From DATFDN01 sp963818885 (GTDB lineage: Bacteria > Pseudomonadota > Alphaproteobacteria > Acetobacterales > Acetobacteraceae): a stretch of DNA of 64,000 bases. The number at the start of each line of letters is the position of its first letter. Position 1 is the first letter of the stretch. The DNA is taken from positions 623,203-687,202 of the forward strand of contig CAWFTP010000006.1 of NCBI GenBank assembly GCA_963818885.1. The letters are read 5' to 3'. A program made the position numbers and the translations under genes. The notes below the pieces were generated by a model. It was not told the origin of the DNA. It made no database searches and saw nothing but the letters and a program-made list of their open reading frames with translations. Positions 9,013-18,684 of this stretch are shown one piece after another.

Positions 9013-10530
9013 GCGCCGCAAGCGCGCAGCGCCTCACACCCGCCGACCTGCACGCAGCGGCGCCCTCGCCGGCTCTCCCGGCGGTCGCATCGGCGGTCTT
9101 CGTCCTCTGCATCGTCGCGGCGGCTTGGCTCGCGACGTCGCTGTCGACCCGGACGGGACTGGTCCGCCACTCTCTGACCGTGGAGACGGATCTCTCCGAG
9201 CTCCTCTCGTCCCTGCAGGACGCCGAGACGGGGGAGCGCGGATTCCTGCTCACCGGGAACGACGCCTATCTCGCCCCGTATCATCGCGCGCTGCGATCGG
9301 TCGCCGGCCAGTTTGCCGATCTGCGACAAGCGATCGCGGACAATCCGAAGCAGCGCGCGATGATGGCGGAGTTGCAGCAGGTCGCGACGGAGCGCCTCGC
9401 CGCGTCCAGACGCGATGTAGAGGCACGCCGGGCGGGCGCGTCGGTGCAAGCTCTGACGCTCGCACCGACCGCGAGCGGCAAGGCGCTGATGGATCAGGCG
9501 CGGTGGATCATCGCGGAGCATGCGGGCGGAGGAGGGGCGCGTGCTGGCCGAGCGCGCCGCCGCCGCCGCGTTCTTCGGCCCGCGCACTGCTCGGGGTGAT
9601 CGGCGTGAGCGCGCTGCTCGCCATCGCGGCCGTTGTCCTCTGGTTTCGTGGATATGCGCCGCTACGCGGGCGCGCTGGAGCAGCGCGCAGGAGGGGCTGA
9701 GCGCGCCAATGTCGAGCTGGAGGCCAAGGGTGGCGGAACGAACGGCGGAGTTGCGCGAGTTCGAACGAGGAGATCCAGCGCTTCGCCTATATCGTGAGCC
9801 ACGACCTCCGCGCGCCGCTGGTCAATATCATGGGCTTCACCAGCGAGCTTGAGACAACACGCGAGGACATCCGTGCCGAACTCCCCGACACGCCGAAGGT
9901 CGGAGGCGATCGACGCCGAGTTCGGACGAGGCCCTCGGGTTCATCAAGGCGGCGATTTCCAAGATGGACGGGCTGATCAGCGCCATCCTGAAATTCTCCC
10001 GCGAGGGACGGCGGGCGTTCCGCCCGGAGCCGCTCGACGTGACCGCGCTCGTCCAGGGCCTCGCCGATGCCCAGCGCCATCAGGCCGACGAGGCGAACGC
10101 GCTCGTGGAAGTGAAACGCCTGCCGGGGATAACCGCCGACCGGCTCGCGCTCGAGCAGGTCTTCGGCAACCTGATCGACAACGCGATCAAGTATCTCGAC
10201 CCCAAGCGGCCGGGACGGATCGAGGTATCGGGCGAGGTCGCGGGATCGCGCGTGCGCTACATGGTGCGCGACAACGGCAGGGGGATCGCCGCCCAGGACT
10301 ATGCGCGCGTGTTCGAACTGTTCCGCCGGGCCGGCGCGCAGGACAGGCCGGGCGAGGGTCTCGGCCTGGCCCACGTGAAGACCCTGGTTCGCTCGATGGG
10401 CGGGCGGATCGACGTCGCCTCCCAACTCGGCGTCGGCACGACATTCACGGTCGTATTACCCAAAAATCCCCCGAGCCGTGTAAACTGGCATGCCGCCGGG
10501 GAGAAAAAGACGTGCGCCCAGTCTCTATAG
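9009..10530 (+). CDS. CHASE3-domain membrane sensor histidine kinase (reading frame broken by seven apparent base insertions)
   Basis: The joined frames give a membrane helix near residues 30-50, a CHASE3 sensor (DAETGERGFLLTG), a second membrane helix (LLGVIGVSALLAIAAVVLW), a coiled coil (VAERTAELRE), a HisKA phosphorylation site (RFAYIVSHDLRAPLVN) and a HATPase core with N box (NLIDNAIKYLD), G1 box (DNGRGI) and G2 box (GEGLGLAHVK). It would autophosphorylate and pass phosphate to the adjacent receiver protein. Frame changes fall at about 9524, 9579, 9644, 9728, 9760, 9898 and 9924. Each is repaired by dropping one base from a homopolymer, so I treat them as sequence errors, although a pseudogene cannot be excluded. 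The GTG at 9009 overlaps the previous stop. Confidence 0.8.
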
Positions 10531-10949
10531 TAATGATCGAGGACGACGAGGGCCACGCGCGCCTCATCGAGAAGAATATCCGACGAGCCGGCGTCAATAA
10601 CGAGATCATTCATTTCGAGAAGCGGCGCGAAGTGCGCTTGAGTATTTGTTCGGACCTGACGGATCGGGACAGGTCAACGCGGGGCGTGCGCTCCTTGTCC
10701 TGCTTGACCTCAACCTGCCCGACATGACCGGCGTCGATATCCTCGCGCGAATGAAGGGCAACGAGCACACGCGGCGCTGCCCCGATCGTCGTTCTGACCA
10801 CCACCGACGACGAGCGGGAAATCCAGCGCTGCTACGATCTCGGTGCGAACGTCTACATCACCAAGCCGGTGAACTATGATGCGTTCGCCAACGCGATACG
10901 GCAGCTTGGTCTGTTCTTCGCGGTGATGCAGGTTCCGGAAGTGGCGTAG
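10512..10949 (+). CDS. Single-domain response regulator, Rcp1-like (frame broken by about three insertions)
   Basis: The protein has only a receiver domain: acidic pair IEDDEGH near residue 10, phosphoacceptor in LLDLNLPDMTG, switch Thr in VVLTTTDDE and Lys in YITKPVNY. The sequence style (a long loop with GSGQV and a tail FFAVMQVPEV) is like Rcp1 regulators that accompany phytochrome or CHASE-type kinases and carry no DNA-binding domain. Frame changes near 10620, 10630 and 10773 are each cured by removing one base of a doublet. The GTG at 10512 overlaps the kinase 3' end by 19 bases, so the pair is probably cognate. The output probably goes through the downstream receiver-kinase. Confidence 0.8.
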
Positions 10950-10951
10950 TT

Positions 10952-11993
10952 GTGAGCGAGAGACCCGCCCTTCGCATCCTCTATATCGACGACGATCCTG
11001 GCATCGCGCGCCTGGTTCAGCGGGCGCTGGGCCGGCGGGGCTTCGAGGTCGAGCACGCGGCGAATGGCGCGGAAGGGCTTCGGCGACTGCGAGAGGACAA
11101 GTTCGCGCTCGTCTGCCTCGACCACACCATGCCGGGCCAGGACGGGCTCGCTGTTCTCGCCGAGATCCGCGCCATTCCGGACCATCCGCCGGTCATCTAC
11201 GCGACCGGGTCGGAGGATAACAGCCGCGTGGCGGTCGCGGCGCTGAAGAAGGGGGCGGTCGATTACGTCTGGAAGGACGTGGGCGGGGAGTTCATCGAGC
11301 TCCTGGGAGCCGCGATCGAGCACGCGCTGGTTGAGGAGGAGTTGCGCCGCGCCAAGGAGCGGGCCGAACGCGAGGCCCTGGAGGCACGCGATCACGCGCA
11401 ACTGCTGCTGCGTGAGGTAAATCACCGGGTCGCCAACAGCCTCGCCCTCGTCGCCGCGCTCGTGAAGATGCAGACATCGGCGGTCAAGGACCCGGGCGCG
11501 CGCGACGTGCTCGAGGAGACTCAGGCGCGGATCCTGGCGATCGCCGGCATTCACCGGCGCCTCTACACGTCGGAGGACGTGCGCTTTGTTGGCATCGACG
11601 CCTATCTGGCGAGCCTGGTGGAAGACCTCGATTCGGCGATGCGGGCGATCGGGCGGGAACATCCGATCAAGCTGCAGGCCGACCCGATCGCGGTGCCGAC
11701 CGACAAGGCGGTCTCGCTCGGGGTCATCGTCACCGAATTGGTGACCAACGCGTACAAATACGCTTATCCGGAGGGCAGGAGCGGCGAAATCCGCATCCGG
11801 ATCACCCGCGAGGGCGACGGGGCCCGCCTTGTGGTGGAGGATGACGGGATCGGGCACCGGCTCGACGGCCAAGCCGAGGGGTACTGGCCTGGGAATGCGG
11901 ATCGTAGCGGCGATGGCGGCCAACCTGCGGACCGATATCGAATTCGACGATACGCACGCCGGCACGCGCGTCAGCCTGCGCATCGCGCTATAG
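10952..11993 (+). CDS. Receiver domain - HisKA_2 sensor kinase hybrid
   Basis: The first 120 residues are a receiver domain (IDDDPG; phosphoacceptor in CLDHTMPGQDG; Lys in VDYVWKD). After a coiled coil comes HisKA_2 with the phosphosite in REVNHRVANSLALV, then a HATPase with TELVTNAYKYAY and DDGIG. HWE/HisKA_2 kinases of this layout commonly feed the alphaproteobacterial general stress response or photosensory circuits; that role is an inference. Dropping one G from the run at 11878-11881 restores the C-terminal GTGLGMRIV box and moves the stop to 11991-11993. The GTG start lies two bases after the previous stop. The 3' end overlaps the convergent phzF gene by six bases. Confidence 0.85.
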
Positions 11994-12897
11994 GTCGATG
12001 AAGCCGCGCATCACCGGCACGCAGTCGCCCGCGATCGTCGCGGTGACCGGGCCCTCCCCCGTCTTGCGCGCCGAAGCGAGCAGGCGGGAGGGACGGCCCA
12101 TCTCGATCCCCTGCTCGATATCGTAGTCCAGCGTGACGTTCACGCCCGGGGCGAGGGCGGTTAGCAGGGCCGCCAGGGCGGCATTGGCGCTGCCGGTCGC
12201 CGGGTCCTCGATCGTGCCGCTGAGCGGGGCGAACATGCGCGCGCGCAGCCGCGTCGCCTCGCCGTCGTGACGGGCGTAGAGATGCAGCGCGAACCGGTCG
12301 ACCGACGCGTCGCGGCCCACCGCGGCGGTGCGGAACGCCGCGAGATCGGGCGCGGCGCGCGACAGCGCCTCGAGACTCGCGACCTCGGCGAGGACGAACC
12401 AGATGCCAACAGAGGCAAACAGCGGCGTGTGCGCGCCGGTCGCGATATCGTCGTCATCAAGCCCAGTGCAGGCGGTGATGACCTCGATCGGCACGTCATC
12501 GCCGATCTGCAGCGCATGCGGGCGCCGCGATCCGCGCGCCGCTGATCGTCCCGGCGGAGTCACGCTGCGGGTGCACGCGGACCAGGCCCGCCGGCTCCTC
12601 GAATGTCAGGTGCTCCGGCACCTCGCCCATGCGGCGCGCCAGCACGTAGCCGGTGCCGACATTCGGGTGCCCGGCGAACGGCATCTCCGCCGTGCGGTTG
12701 AAGATGCGCACGCGGGCGTGGTTGTGCGGGTTCGCGGGCGGCAGGACGAACGTCGTCTCCGACAGGTTGAACTCGGCGGCGATGGCTTGCATCTGCGCGT
12801 CCGTCATGCCGGCGGCATCCGGGAACACGGCAAGCGGGTTGCCGCCGAAGCGGCGATCGGTGAACACGTCGACGGTGACGAACTCGAATTGCGACAT
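11988..12897 (-). CDS. PhzF family isomerase/epimerase
   Basis: The joined frames give a diaminopimelate-epimerase-like protein of about 300 residues with the PhzF landmarks: FTDRRFGGNPLAVF near the N-terminus, FAGHPNVGTGYVL with the conserved GHP, and DPATGSANAALAALL in the second domain. The catalytic Glu is in FNLSETTF. Family members isomerise small acids, but most are uncharacterised and the substrate here is unknown. A run of G at 12520-12522 carries one extra base, which splits the frame. The ATG at 12897 follows GGGAGA. It is a single gene convergent with the signalling cluster. Confidence 0.88.
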
Positions 12898-13024
12898 CTG
12901 ATCTCCCTCGCGGTGCCATTGATGAAAATGTTCTGTCAACCAGACGTGAAGGAATATTGCTGGACCTGTCCAGAGCGCCGGTTAAATTTCCCTACATCGG
13001 CAGGATAAGCCGGAGGAGGGGGAC

Positions 13025-14029
13025 ATGAGAGGGGTTTACTCCATCGCCGTCGCGGTGCTCGCCGCCGCCGCCGGCTCGGCGCTCGCACCGGCGCCCGCGC
13101 AGGCAGCTTACAGTTTCCAGACCCTGAACAACAATGCCGATCCGACGTTCAACCAACTCCTGGGGATCAACAGCGCCGGGGAGGTCGCCGGATATTTCGG
13201 CAGTGGCGCGGCGGGGCATCCCAACAAGGGCTACACCGTGGTGCCGCCGTACGGACAGGGCGACTATACCAACGAAAACTTTCCCGGCTCGGTGCAGACC
13301 CAGGTGACTGGCCTCAACAACGCCGGGGTGACGGTCGGGTTCTGGTCCAATAGCAATTTCGGCCCGCCGAACGACGCCAATTTCGGCTTCGTCAAGGTCG
13401 GCAACATGTTCACCAACGTCAACAACCCGGCAACCCCTGGCGGGGGGATTCCGATCAACCAGCTGCTCGGCGTCAACAACAGCAATGTGGCAGTCGGCTT
13501 CTACAACGATGCCGCGGGCAACGCCAACGGATACACCTACAACATCGGATCGGCCACGTTCGTCCCGGTGAACAACCCCGCAGCGACGGCGACGACGGCC
13601 GCTGCCATCAACAATCTCGGGCAGATCGCCGGGTTCTTCGTCGATGCCACCGGCACCCACGGCTTCCTCGACATCGGCGGCGTCTTCACGACCCTCGATG
13701 CGCCCGGGGCGTCAGCGACGATGTTGACCGGGATAAACGACAACGGCCTGCTGGTCGGCGTCGATACCGTCGGGGCGGCGACGCACGGCGTCATCTACGA
13801 CGACCTCACGCATAGCTGGATTTCGCTCGACGATCCCTTGGGCATCGACGCCACGACGTTCAACGGGATCAACGATCTCAATCAGATCGTCGGCTTCTAC
13901 ACGGACGCCAACGGCAACGTGGACGGGCTGCTGGCGACACCCGTGCCGACACCCGAGCCGGCCTCCCTGCTGCTGATCGGGAGCGGCCTGCTCGGCCTGT
14001 CCCTCCTGCGCCGGCGCCGGCGCGGGTAG
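13025..14029 (+). CDS. Secreted HAF-repeat protein with PEP-CTERM sorting signal
   Basis: This 334-residue protein starts with a signal peptide (cleavage near PAQA-AYS, residue 28). It then has about seven copies of a repeat of the form GINxxGxIxGFYxDxxGxxxGF, the HAF pattern expected to fold as a beta-propeller. It ends with TPEPASLLLIGSGLLGLSLL followed by an Arg cluster, a standard PEP-CTERM signal. PEP-CTERM proteins are cleaved by an exosortase and usually displayed outside the cell or in matrix material. No exosortase is in the window. The ATG at 13025 follows GGAGG. The gene is monocistronic. Its Asn-rich repeats give different codon use from its neighbours. Confidence 0.88.
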   Translation: MRGVYSIAVAVLAAAAGSALAPAPAQAAYSFQTLNNNADPTFNQLLGINSAGEVAGYFGSGAAGHPNKGYTVVPPYGQGDYTNENFPGSVQTQVTGLNNAGVTVGFWSNSNFGPPNDANFGFVKVGNMFTNVNNPATPGGGIPINQLLGVNNSNVAVGFYNDAAGNANGYTYNIGSATFVPVNNPAATATTAAAINNLGQIAGFFVDATGTHGFLDIGGVFTTLDAPGASATMLTGINDNGLLVGVDTVGAATHGVIYDDLTHSWISLDDPLGIDATTFNGINDLNQIVGFYTDANGNVDGLLATPVPTPEPASLLLIGSGLLGLSLLRRRRRG

Positions 14030-14121
14030 CGCATCGGCACACGCGCCGCGGACGGACGGTGCCCCTGACATCGTCCGTCCGAGCGCGTATCCTGGCGGCA
14101 GCCGTTGCAGGAGGGACCCTC

Positions 14122-15600
14122 ATGCTCAACCCCGCCAGCCCGCTGCCGCTGAAGGACCCGACGCTGTTCCGGCAGGCCAACTGCCTCGACGGCAAGTGGG
14201 TGCAGGCCGACAGCGGCAAGACGCTGACGGTCAAGAACCCCGCCACCTTCGAGGCGATCGGCGAGGTGCCGGCGATGGGCAAGGCGGAGACGCGCCGCGC
14301 CATCGAGGCGGCGGCGCGCGCCTACCCGGCCTGGCGCGCCCTGCTCGCCAAGGAGCGGGCCGCGATCCTGCGCAAGCTCTCGGACCTGATGCTCGCCAAC
14401 GCCGAGGACCTCGCGGTCATCATGACCGCCGAGCAAGGCAAGCCGCTCTCCGAGAGCAAGGGCGAGATCGCCTATGCGGCGAGCTTCATCGACTGGTTCG
14501 CCGAGGAGGGAAAGCGTGTCTACGGCGACATCATCCCGCAGAACGCGAAGGGACGGCGCATCCTGGTGCAGAAGGAGCCGATCGGCGTCTTCGCCGCCAT
14601 CACGCCGTGGAACTTTCCCTCGGCGATGATCACCCGCAAGGCGGGTCCGGGATGGGCGGCGGGCTGCACCGGCGTGATCCGCCCGGCGAGCCAGACGCCA
14701 TTCTCCGCGCTCGCCCTCGCGGTGCTCGCGGAGCGCGCGGGGATGCCGGCGGGCGTCTGCAACGTCCTGACCGGCCCCTCCGGCGAGATGGGCGCCGAGC
14801 TCACCTCGAATCCCATCGTGCGCAAGCTGTCGTTCACCGGCTCGACCGAGGTGGGCGCGAAGCTGCTCGCGATGTGCGCGCCGACGATCAAGAAGACCAG
14901 CATGGAGCTGGGCGGCAACGCGCCGTTCATCGTGTTCGACGACGCCGATCTCGACGCGGCGGTCGTGGGCGCGATGGGCAGCAAGTACCGCAACACCGGC
15001 CAGACCTGCGTCTGCGCCAACCGCATCCTGGTGCAGGACGGCGTCTATGATTCGTTCGCGGCCAAGTTCAAGACGGCGATCGAGGCGATGAAGGTCGGCA
15101 ACGGCATGGAACCCGGCGTCGCGCAGGGCCCGCTGATCAACGCCGACGCCGTGAGCAAGGTGGAGGAGCACATCGCCGACGCGACCAAGCGCGGGGCGAA
15201 AGTGCTGACCGGCGGTCATCGCCACAAGCTCGGCGGCAATTTCTTCGAGCCGACCCTGCTCGCCGAGGTGCCGCGCGAGGCGCTGATGTTCCGTGAGGAG
15301 ACGTTCGGCCCGGTGGCGCCGCTGTTCCGCTTCAAGACCGAAGAGGAGGCGATCAAGCTCGCCAACGACACCGAGTTCGGGCTGGCGGCGTATTTCTACA
15401 CGCGCGACGTCGGCCGCGTGTTCCGCGTCGGCGAGGCGCTGGAATACGGCCTGATCGGCATCAACGAGGGGATCATCTCCACCGCCGAGGCCCCGTTCGG
15501 CGGCATGAAAGCCTCCGGCCTCGGCCGCGAGGGCTCGAAATACGGGATCGAGGAGTATCTGGAGATCAAATACCTCGCGGTCGGCGGGATCGGTACGTAG
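14122..15600 (+). CDS. gabD: NAD(P)-dependent succinate-semialdehyde dehydrogenase
   Basis: This 492-residue aldehyde dehydrogenase has the catalytic Glu in ELGGNAP and the nucleophilic Cys in GQTCVCANR. The C-terminal segment AEAPFGGMKASGLGREGSKYG is characteristic of the GabD subfamily, which oxidises succinate semialdehyde to succinate. The double Cys (CVC) also matches GabD, where the second Cys can form a redox disulfide. One oddity is Arg in place of the cofactor-binding Lys of the usual KPAS (VIRPAS). The ATG at 14122 has AGGAGGG upstream; the longer frame to 14059 is less likely. No gabT neighbour is seen. Confidence 0.9.
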   Translation: MLNPASPLPLKDPTLFRQANCLDGKWVQADSGKTLTVKNPATFEAIGEVPAMGKAETRRAIEAAARAYPAWRALLAKERAAILRKLSDLMLANAEDLAVIMTAEQGKPLSESKGEIAYAASFIDWFAEEGKRVYGDIIPQNAKGRRILVQKEPIGVFAAITPWNFPSAMITRKAGPGWAAGCTGVIRPASQTPFSALALAVLAERAGMPAGVCNVLTGPSGEMGAELTSNPIVRKLSFTGSTEVGAKLLAMCAPTIKKTSMELGGNAPFIVFDDADLDAAVVGAMGSKYRNTGQTCVCANRILVQDGVYDSFAAKFKTAIEAMKVGNGMEPGVAQGPLINADAVSKVEEHIADATKRGAKVLTGGHRHKLGGNFFEPTLLAEVPREALMFREETFGPVAPLFRFKTEEEAIKLANDTEFGLAAYFYTRDVGRVFRVGEALEYGLIGINEGIISTAEAPFGGMKASGLGREGSKYGIEEYLEIKYLAVGGIGT

Positions 15601-15688
15601 CCGCCCTCACCCGCCGAAAGGACCTCGTTAGGCTTCACTTAACCGTTCGCATCTTACACACCCGTGAGAGAGCGACCCCGAGGTCAAG

Positions 15689-16219
15689 ATGCTACGTATG
15701 TGCGGGATCTCTATCATTGCGGCTGCGATCATGATCGCAGTGAGCGGCCCATCGCTCGCGGACGAGGAAATGGTCCCCCTCGCCGTCAGTGGGACTTGGA
15801 TCGCGATGGCGCATCACCCGAGCATGACCGCTCGGCCGGATGTCTGCGTCGCAGCTGAGCGCGTTACGGGATTCGCTTTGCGCGCGGGCGCTGAAGGCAT
15901 TCAATTGCGGCTAGTAAGCCCGTCCTGGTCGCTGCCTGCCTCCGTACAGGGCGATGTTACAATCGCTGTGGGTGACTGGAAGCACAGTTTTTCTATCGAC
16001 GACAATACGAGCACGATGGTTAATGCCGAAGTAGCGCCAGACATTGCGGTTGCGATGTTCGCCGCGATGGACAAAGCAAGGGACATGTTGGTCACCGTGG
16101 GCCATGCCACGCCGACTCAGGTTTCATTGTCCGGAAGCACACGTGCCACGAATGCTTTCAGGACCTGCGCTGATCTCCCCGGCAACGTAAAGTCCCCGGG
16201 CAGCAATCCTTTCGAGTAG
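15689..16219 (+). CDS. Small secreted protein of unknown function
   Basis: This 176-residue protein has a clear signal peptide (MLRMCGISIIAAAIMIAVSG, likely cleaved after SLA at about residue 24). The mature part has no recognised motif. It looks beta-rich, with two Cys (near residues 51 and 162) that could form one disulfide. Base composition is visibly lower in GC than the flanking genes, with frequent A/T third positions, which suggests recent acquisition or relaxed selection. A weak GAGG precedes the ATG. It stands alone between gabD and a palindromic repeat. I do not recognise the family. Confidence 0.65.
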   Translation: MLRMCGISIIAAAIMIAVSGPSLADEEMVPLAVSGTWIAMAHHPSMTARPDVCVAAERVTGFALRAGAEGIQLRLVSPSWSLPASVQGDVTIAVGDWKHSFSIDDNTSTMVNAEVAPDIAVAMFAAMDKARDMLVTVGHATPTQVSLSGSTRATNAFRTCADLPGNVKSPGSNPFE

Positions 16220-16253
16220 GACGGCCTTCGGCTTTGTCGCGTCGCGGGCGCCG

Positions 16254-16357
16254 CCCTCACCCGGCTCGCTACGCGAGTCCGGCCTCTCCCGGAGGGAGAG
16301 GCGAAGGAAAAGCCACTCTCCCTCTGGGAGAGGTCGGCGCAAAGCGCCGGGTGAGGG
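16254..16357. repeat. Paired palindromic intergenic repeat (REP/BIME-like, family B)
   Basis: Outer arms CCCTCACCCGGC and GCCGGGTGAGGG enclose two inner hairpins, CTCTCCCGGAGGGAGAG and CTCTCCCTCTGGGAGAG. The arrangement makes one large inverted repeat. It ends two bases before the stop codon of the minus-strand gene at 16359, so it probably serves as its 3' hairpin. Confidence 0.75.
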
Positions 16358-16358
16358 T

Positions 16359-17085
16359 TTATCCCGCCGGCGCCACCGATAGGCCACGCACCCGATGCCG
16401 CTCGATCAGGCCGGCGACGAACCCGGAGGCCTTCGCCTCCTCGACGAAGTCGCGCAGGAACTTGGCGCCCGCCTCATTCGTGCGTGCCGTCCCGATCGCC
16501 TGCTGCACGGCGGTGAACTGCCCGTCGAGGATGCGCGCGCCGGGCAGCTTCTCGACGTCGCTCAACAGGCGCGGCTTGAGCCCGGCGAGCGCGTCAAGCT
16601 TGCCATCCGTGAACGCCTTAAAGGAGCCGTCGAGACCCTCCGCCCGCACCAGCTCGGCATGCTTGATGTTGCGCGCGAGCCAGAGATCGTACGCGCTGCG
16701 GGCGGAGACCGCGATCCGCACGCCGGGACGATCGACCTCGGCGATGCTCCGTATGGATGAGCCCGCGGGCACGAGATAGGTCGCCTCGATCTCCACATAG
16801 GCGGCGGTGAAGGCGATCTTCTCCGCGCGCGCCGGCTCGGCGCCGATCAGGCCGATATCCCACACGTCGGTCCCTGCGGCGTCGGCAAGCTCCCCGGGCT
16901 TGGCGAACTTCACGTAGGCGACCGGAACCCCGAGCCGGTCGGCGACCGCGTGCGCCATGTCGGGCGCGACGCCGACGGGATCGCCCGCAGTCGGACCTGC
17001 CGCTCACCAGCAGGAAATTTCCCATGTTGATCCCGGCGCGCAGCGTGCCGTGCGGGGCCAGTTGGGCGATGATGTCGGGTGCCAT
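16359..17085 (-). CDS. Amino-acid-type ABC substrate-binding protein (SBP_bac_3) without signal peptide
   Basis: The joined frames give about 240 residues of the type II periplasmic binding fold of amino-acid transporters: GTLRAGINMGNF at the start, PVGVAPDMAHAVADRLGV, DVWDIGLIGAEPARAEKIAFTAAYV, and a C-terminal lobe with AVSARSAYDLWL. One extra base in the C run at 16984-16986 splits the frame. There is no signal peptide and no permease or ATPase partner. A non-transport role, for example cytoplasmic ligand sensing, or a missing leader lost to error, are both possible. The gene faces away from the peptide transporter operon across about 105 bases. Confidence 0.75.
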
Positions 17086-17191
17086 GCTGCCCCCTTAGCG
17101 GATCGCGAAGTCCAACGAAAGCTGCCCTCTCAAGCCTTCCCGCGAACCGTTCCCGCCCCTACAAGGCACCTTACCGGGGAGGAAGAAAGCC

Positions 17192-18684
17192 ATGAGAGTT
17201 CTGGCCGGGGGCGTCTGCGCGCTGGCGATGCTGGTGGGGCTGGCGGGCGGCGGCATCGCGCAGACCTTGCAGATCGCGGTCGACCAGTCGCCCGTCGGGC
17301 TCGACCCGCATGTCGCGACCGCGTTCTCCACCCAGGTGGTCGACAGCGCGATCTACGAGGGCCTGACCGCCGTCAATGCCGACCTGCGCATCGTGCCCGC
17401 GCTCGCCGCCTCCTGGACCGTATCGCCCGACGGCCTCACCTACGTCTTCAAGCTGCGCCCCAACGCGCGCTTTCACGACGGCAAGCCGGTGACGCCCGCC
17501 GACGTCGCCGCCTCCATCGCGCGCGTGCGCGATCCCAAGACCGGCTCGCCGCTCGCCTCCCGCTTCGCGATGATCAAGAGCGTCGAGGCAGACGGAGCGG
17601 ACGGGGTGAGGATCACGCTCGCCACCCCGTCCGCGCCACTGCTCGCGCAGCTCGCGACGCTCGCCATCGTGCCGGAAGGCGCGACCGACCTCGCGCGCCA
17701 TCCCGACGGCACCGGCCCGTTCAAGTTCCGCGCCTGGGAAGCGAACACGCTGATCGCGCTCGAGCGGAACGCGGCCTATTGGGAGTTCGGGCCTGCCCAA
17801 GCTCGCCGGCCTGAACTTCAACATCGTGCCGGAGGCGGCGACGCGGCAGCTGGGCCTGACCGGCGGGACCTATCAGCTGCTGCCCGGGATCGACGCGGCA
17901 ACGGCGTTGCAGCTCAAGGGCAGGCCGGGCGTGCGGGTGCAGAGCACGCAAGACCTCGCCTACAGCGTCATCGGCCTCAACACCTCGCGTCCGCCCTTCG
18001 ACAAGCCGGAGGTGCGCGAGGCGCTCGACTACGCGATTGACCGCGCCCAGCTCGTTCAGGCGGCCTATTTCGGCCAGGCAGTGCCGGGCGGTCCGCTTTC
18101 GCCGGCGCTGAAGGACTGGGCGCTCCCGGCCTCCGCCTTCCCCTGCTACAAGCCTGATCCGGAGAAGGCGAAGGCATTGCTGCAGCAGGCCGGGATAACC
18201 CTGCCGCTGAAAGTGACGATGAACGTTCTTGGCAGCGTGCCGCAGGTGGTCGACGTCGCGCAGGTCGTGCAGGCGCAGGCGAAGCGCGCGGGAATCGAGT
18301 TCACGCTGAACGTGCAGGAGGCGGGACGCTTCATCCAGGATTGGCGGGCCAGCAACTTCACCGCCTTCGCCTCGCTCAACAGCGGCGGGCCCGATCCGGA
18401 CGATTATTTCGGGCGCTCGTTCCAGACCGGCGCGGCGACCAACGTCTACAAATACAGCGACAAGAAGCTCGACGGGCTGCTGACCGAGGCGCGCGAGGCG
18501 ACCGATCCCGCCCGGCGCAAGACGCTCTATGACCAGGCACAGCAGATCCTCGCCTGCACCGGGCCCGGCGATCTTCCTCGCCTACGGCACCCTGTTCACC
18601 GCCCAGCGCGACAGCCTGACCGATTTCACGATCAACCCGACCCGCTCGCTGCGCGGTCTGCGGGAGGCGACGCTCACGCCGTGA
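17192..18684 (+). CDS. Peptide-type ABC transporter substrate-binding protein (SBP_bac_5)
   Basis: The joined frames give about 495 residues with a signal peptide (cleavage near IAQ, residue 25) and the family-5 binding fold: VGLDPHVATAF, IYEGLTAVNADLRIVPALAASW, and YVFKLRPNARFHDGKPVTPADV. These proteins capture oligopeptides, glycosides or murein peptides in the periplasm. Two extra bases (GGG at 17789-17791 and the GGGCCC at 18561-18566) break the frame. The ATG at 17192 follows GGGGAGGAAG. Its stop overlaps the next start (GTGA). The downstream murQ and nagA suggest a cell-wall amino-sugar peptide as ligand. Confidence 0.85.
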
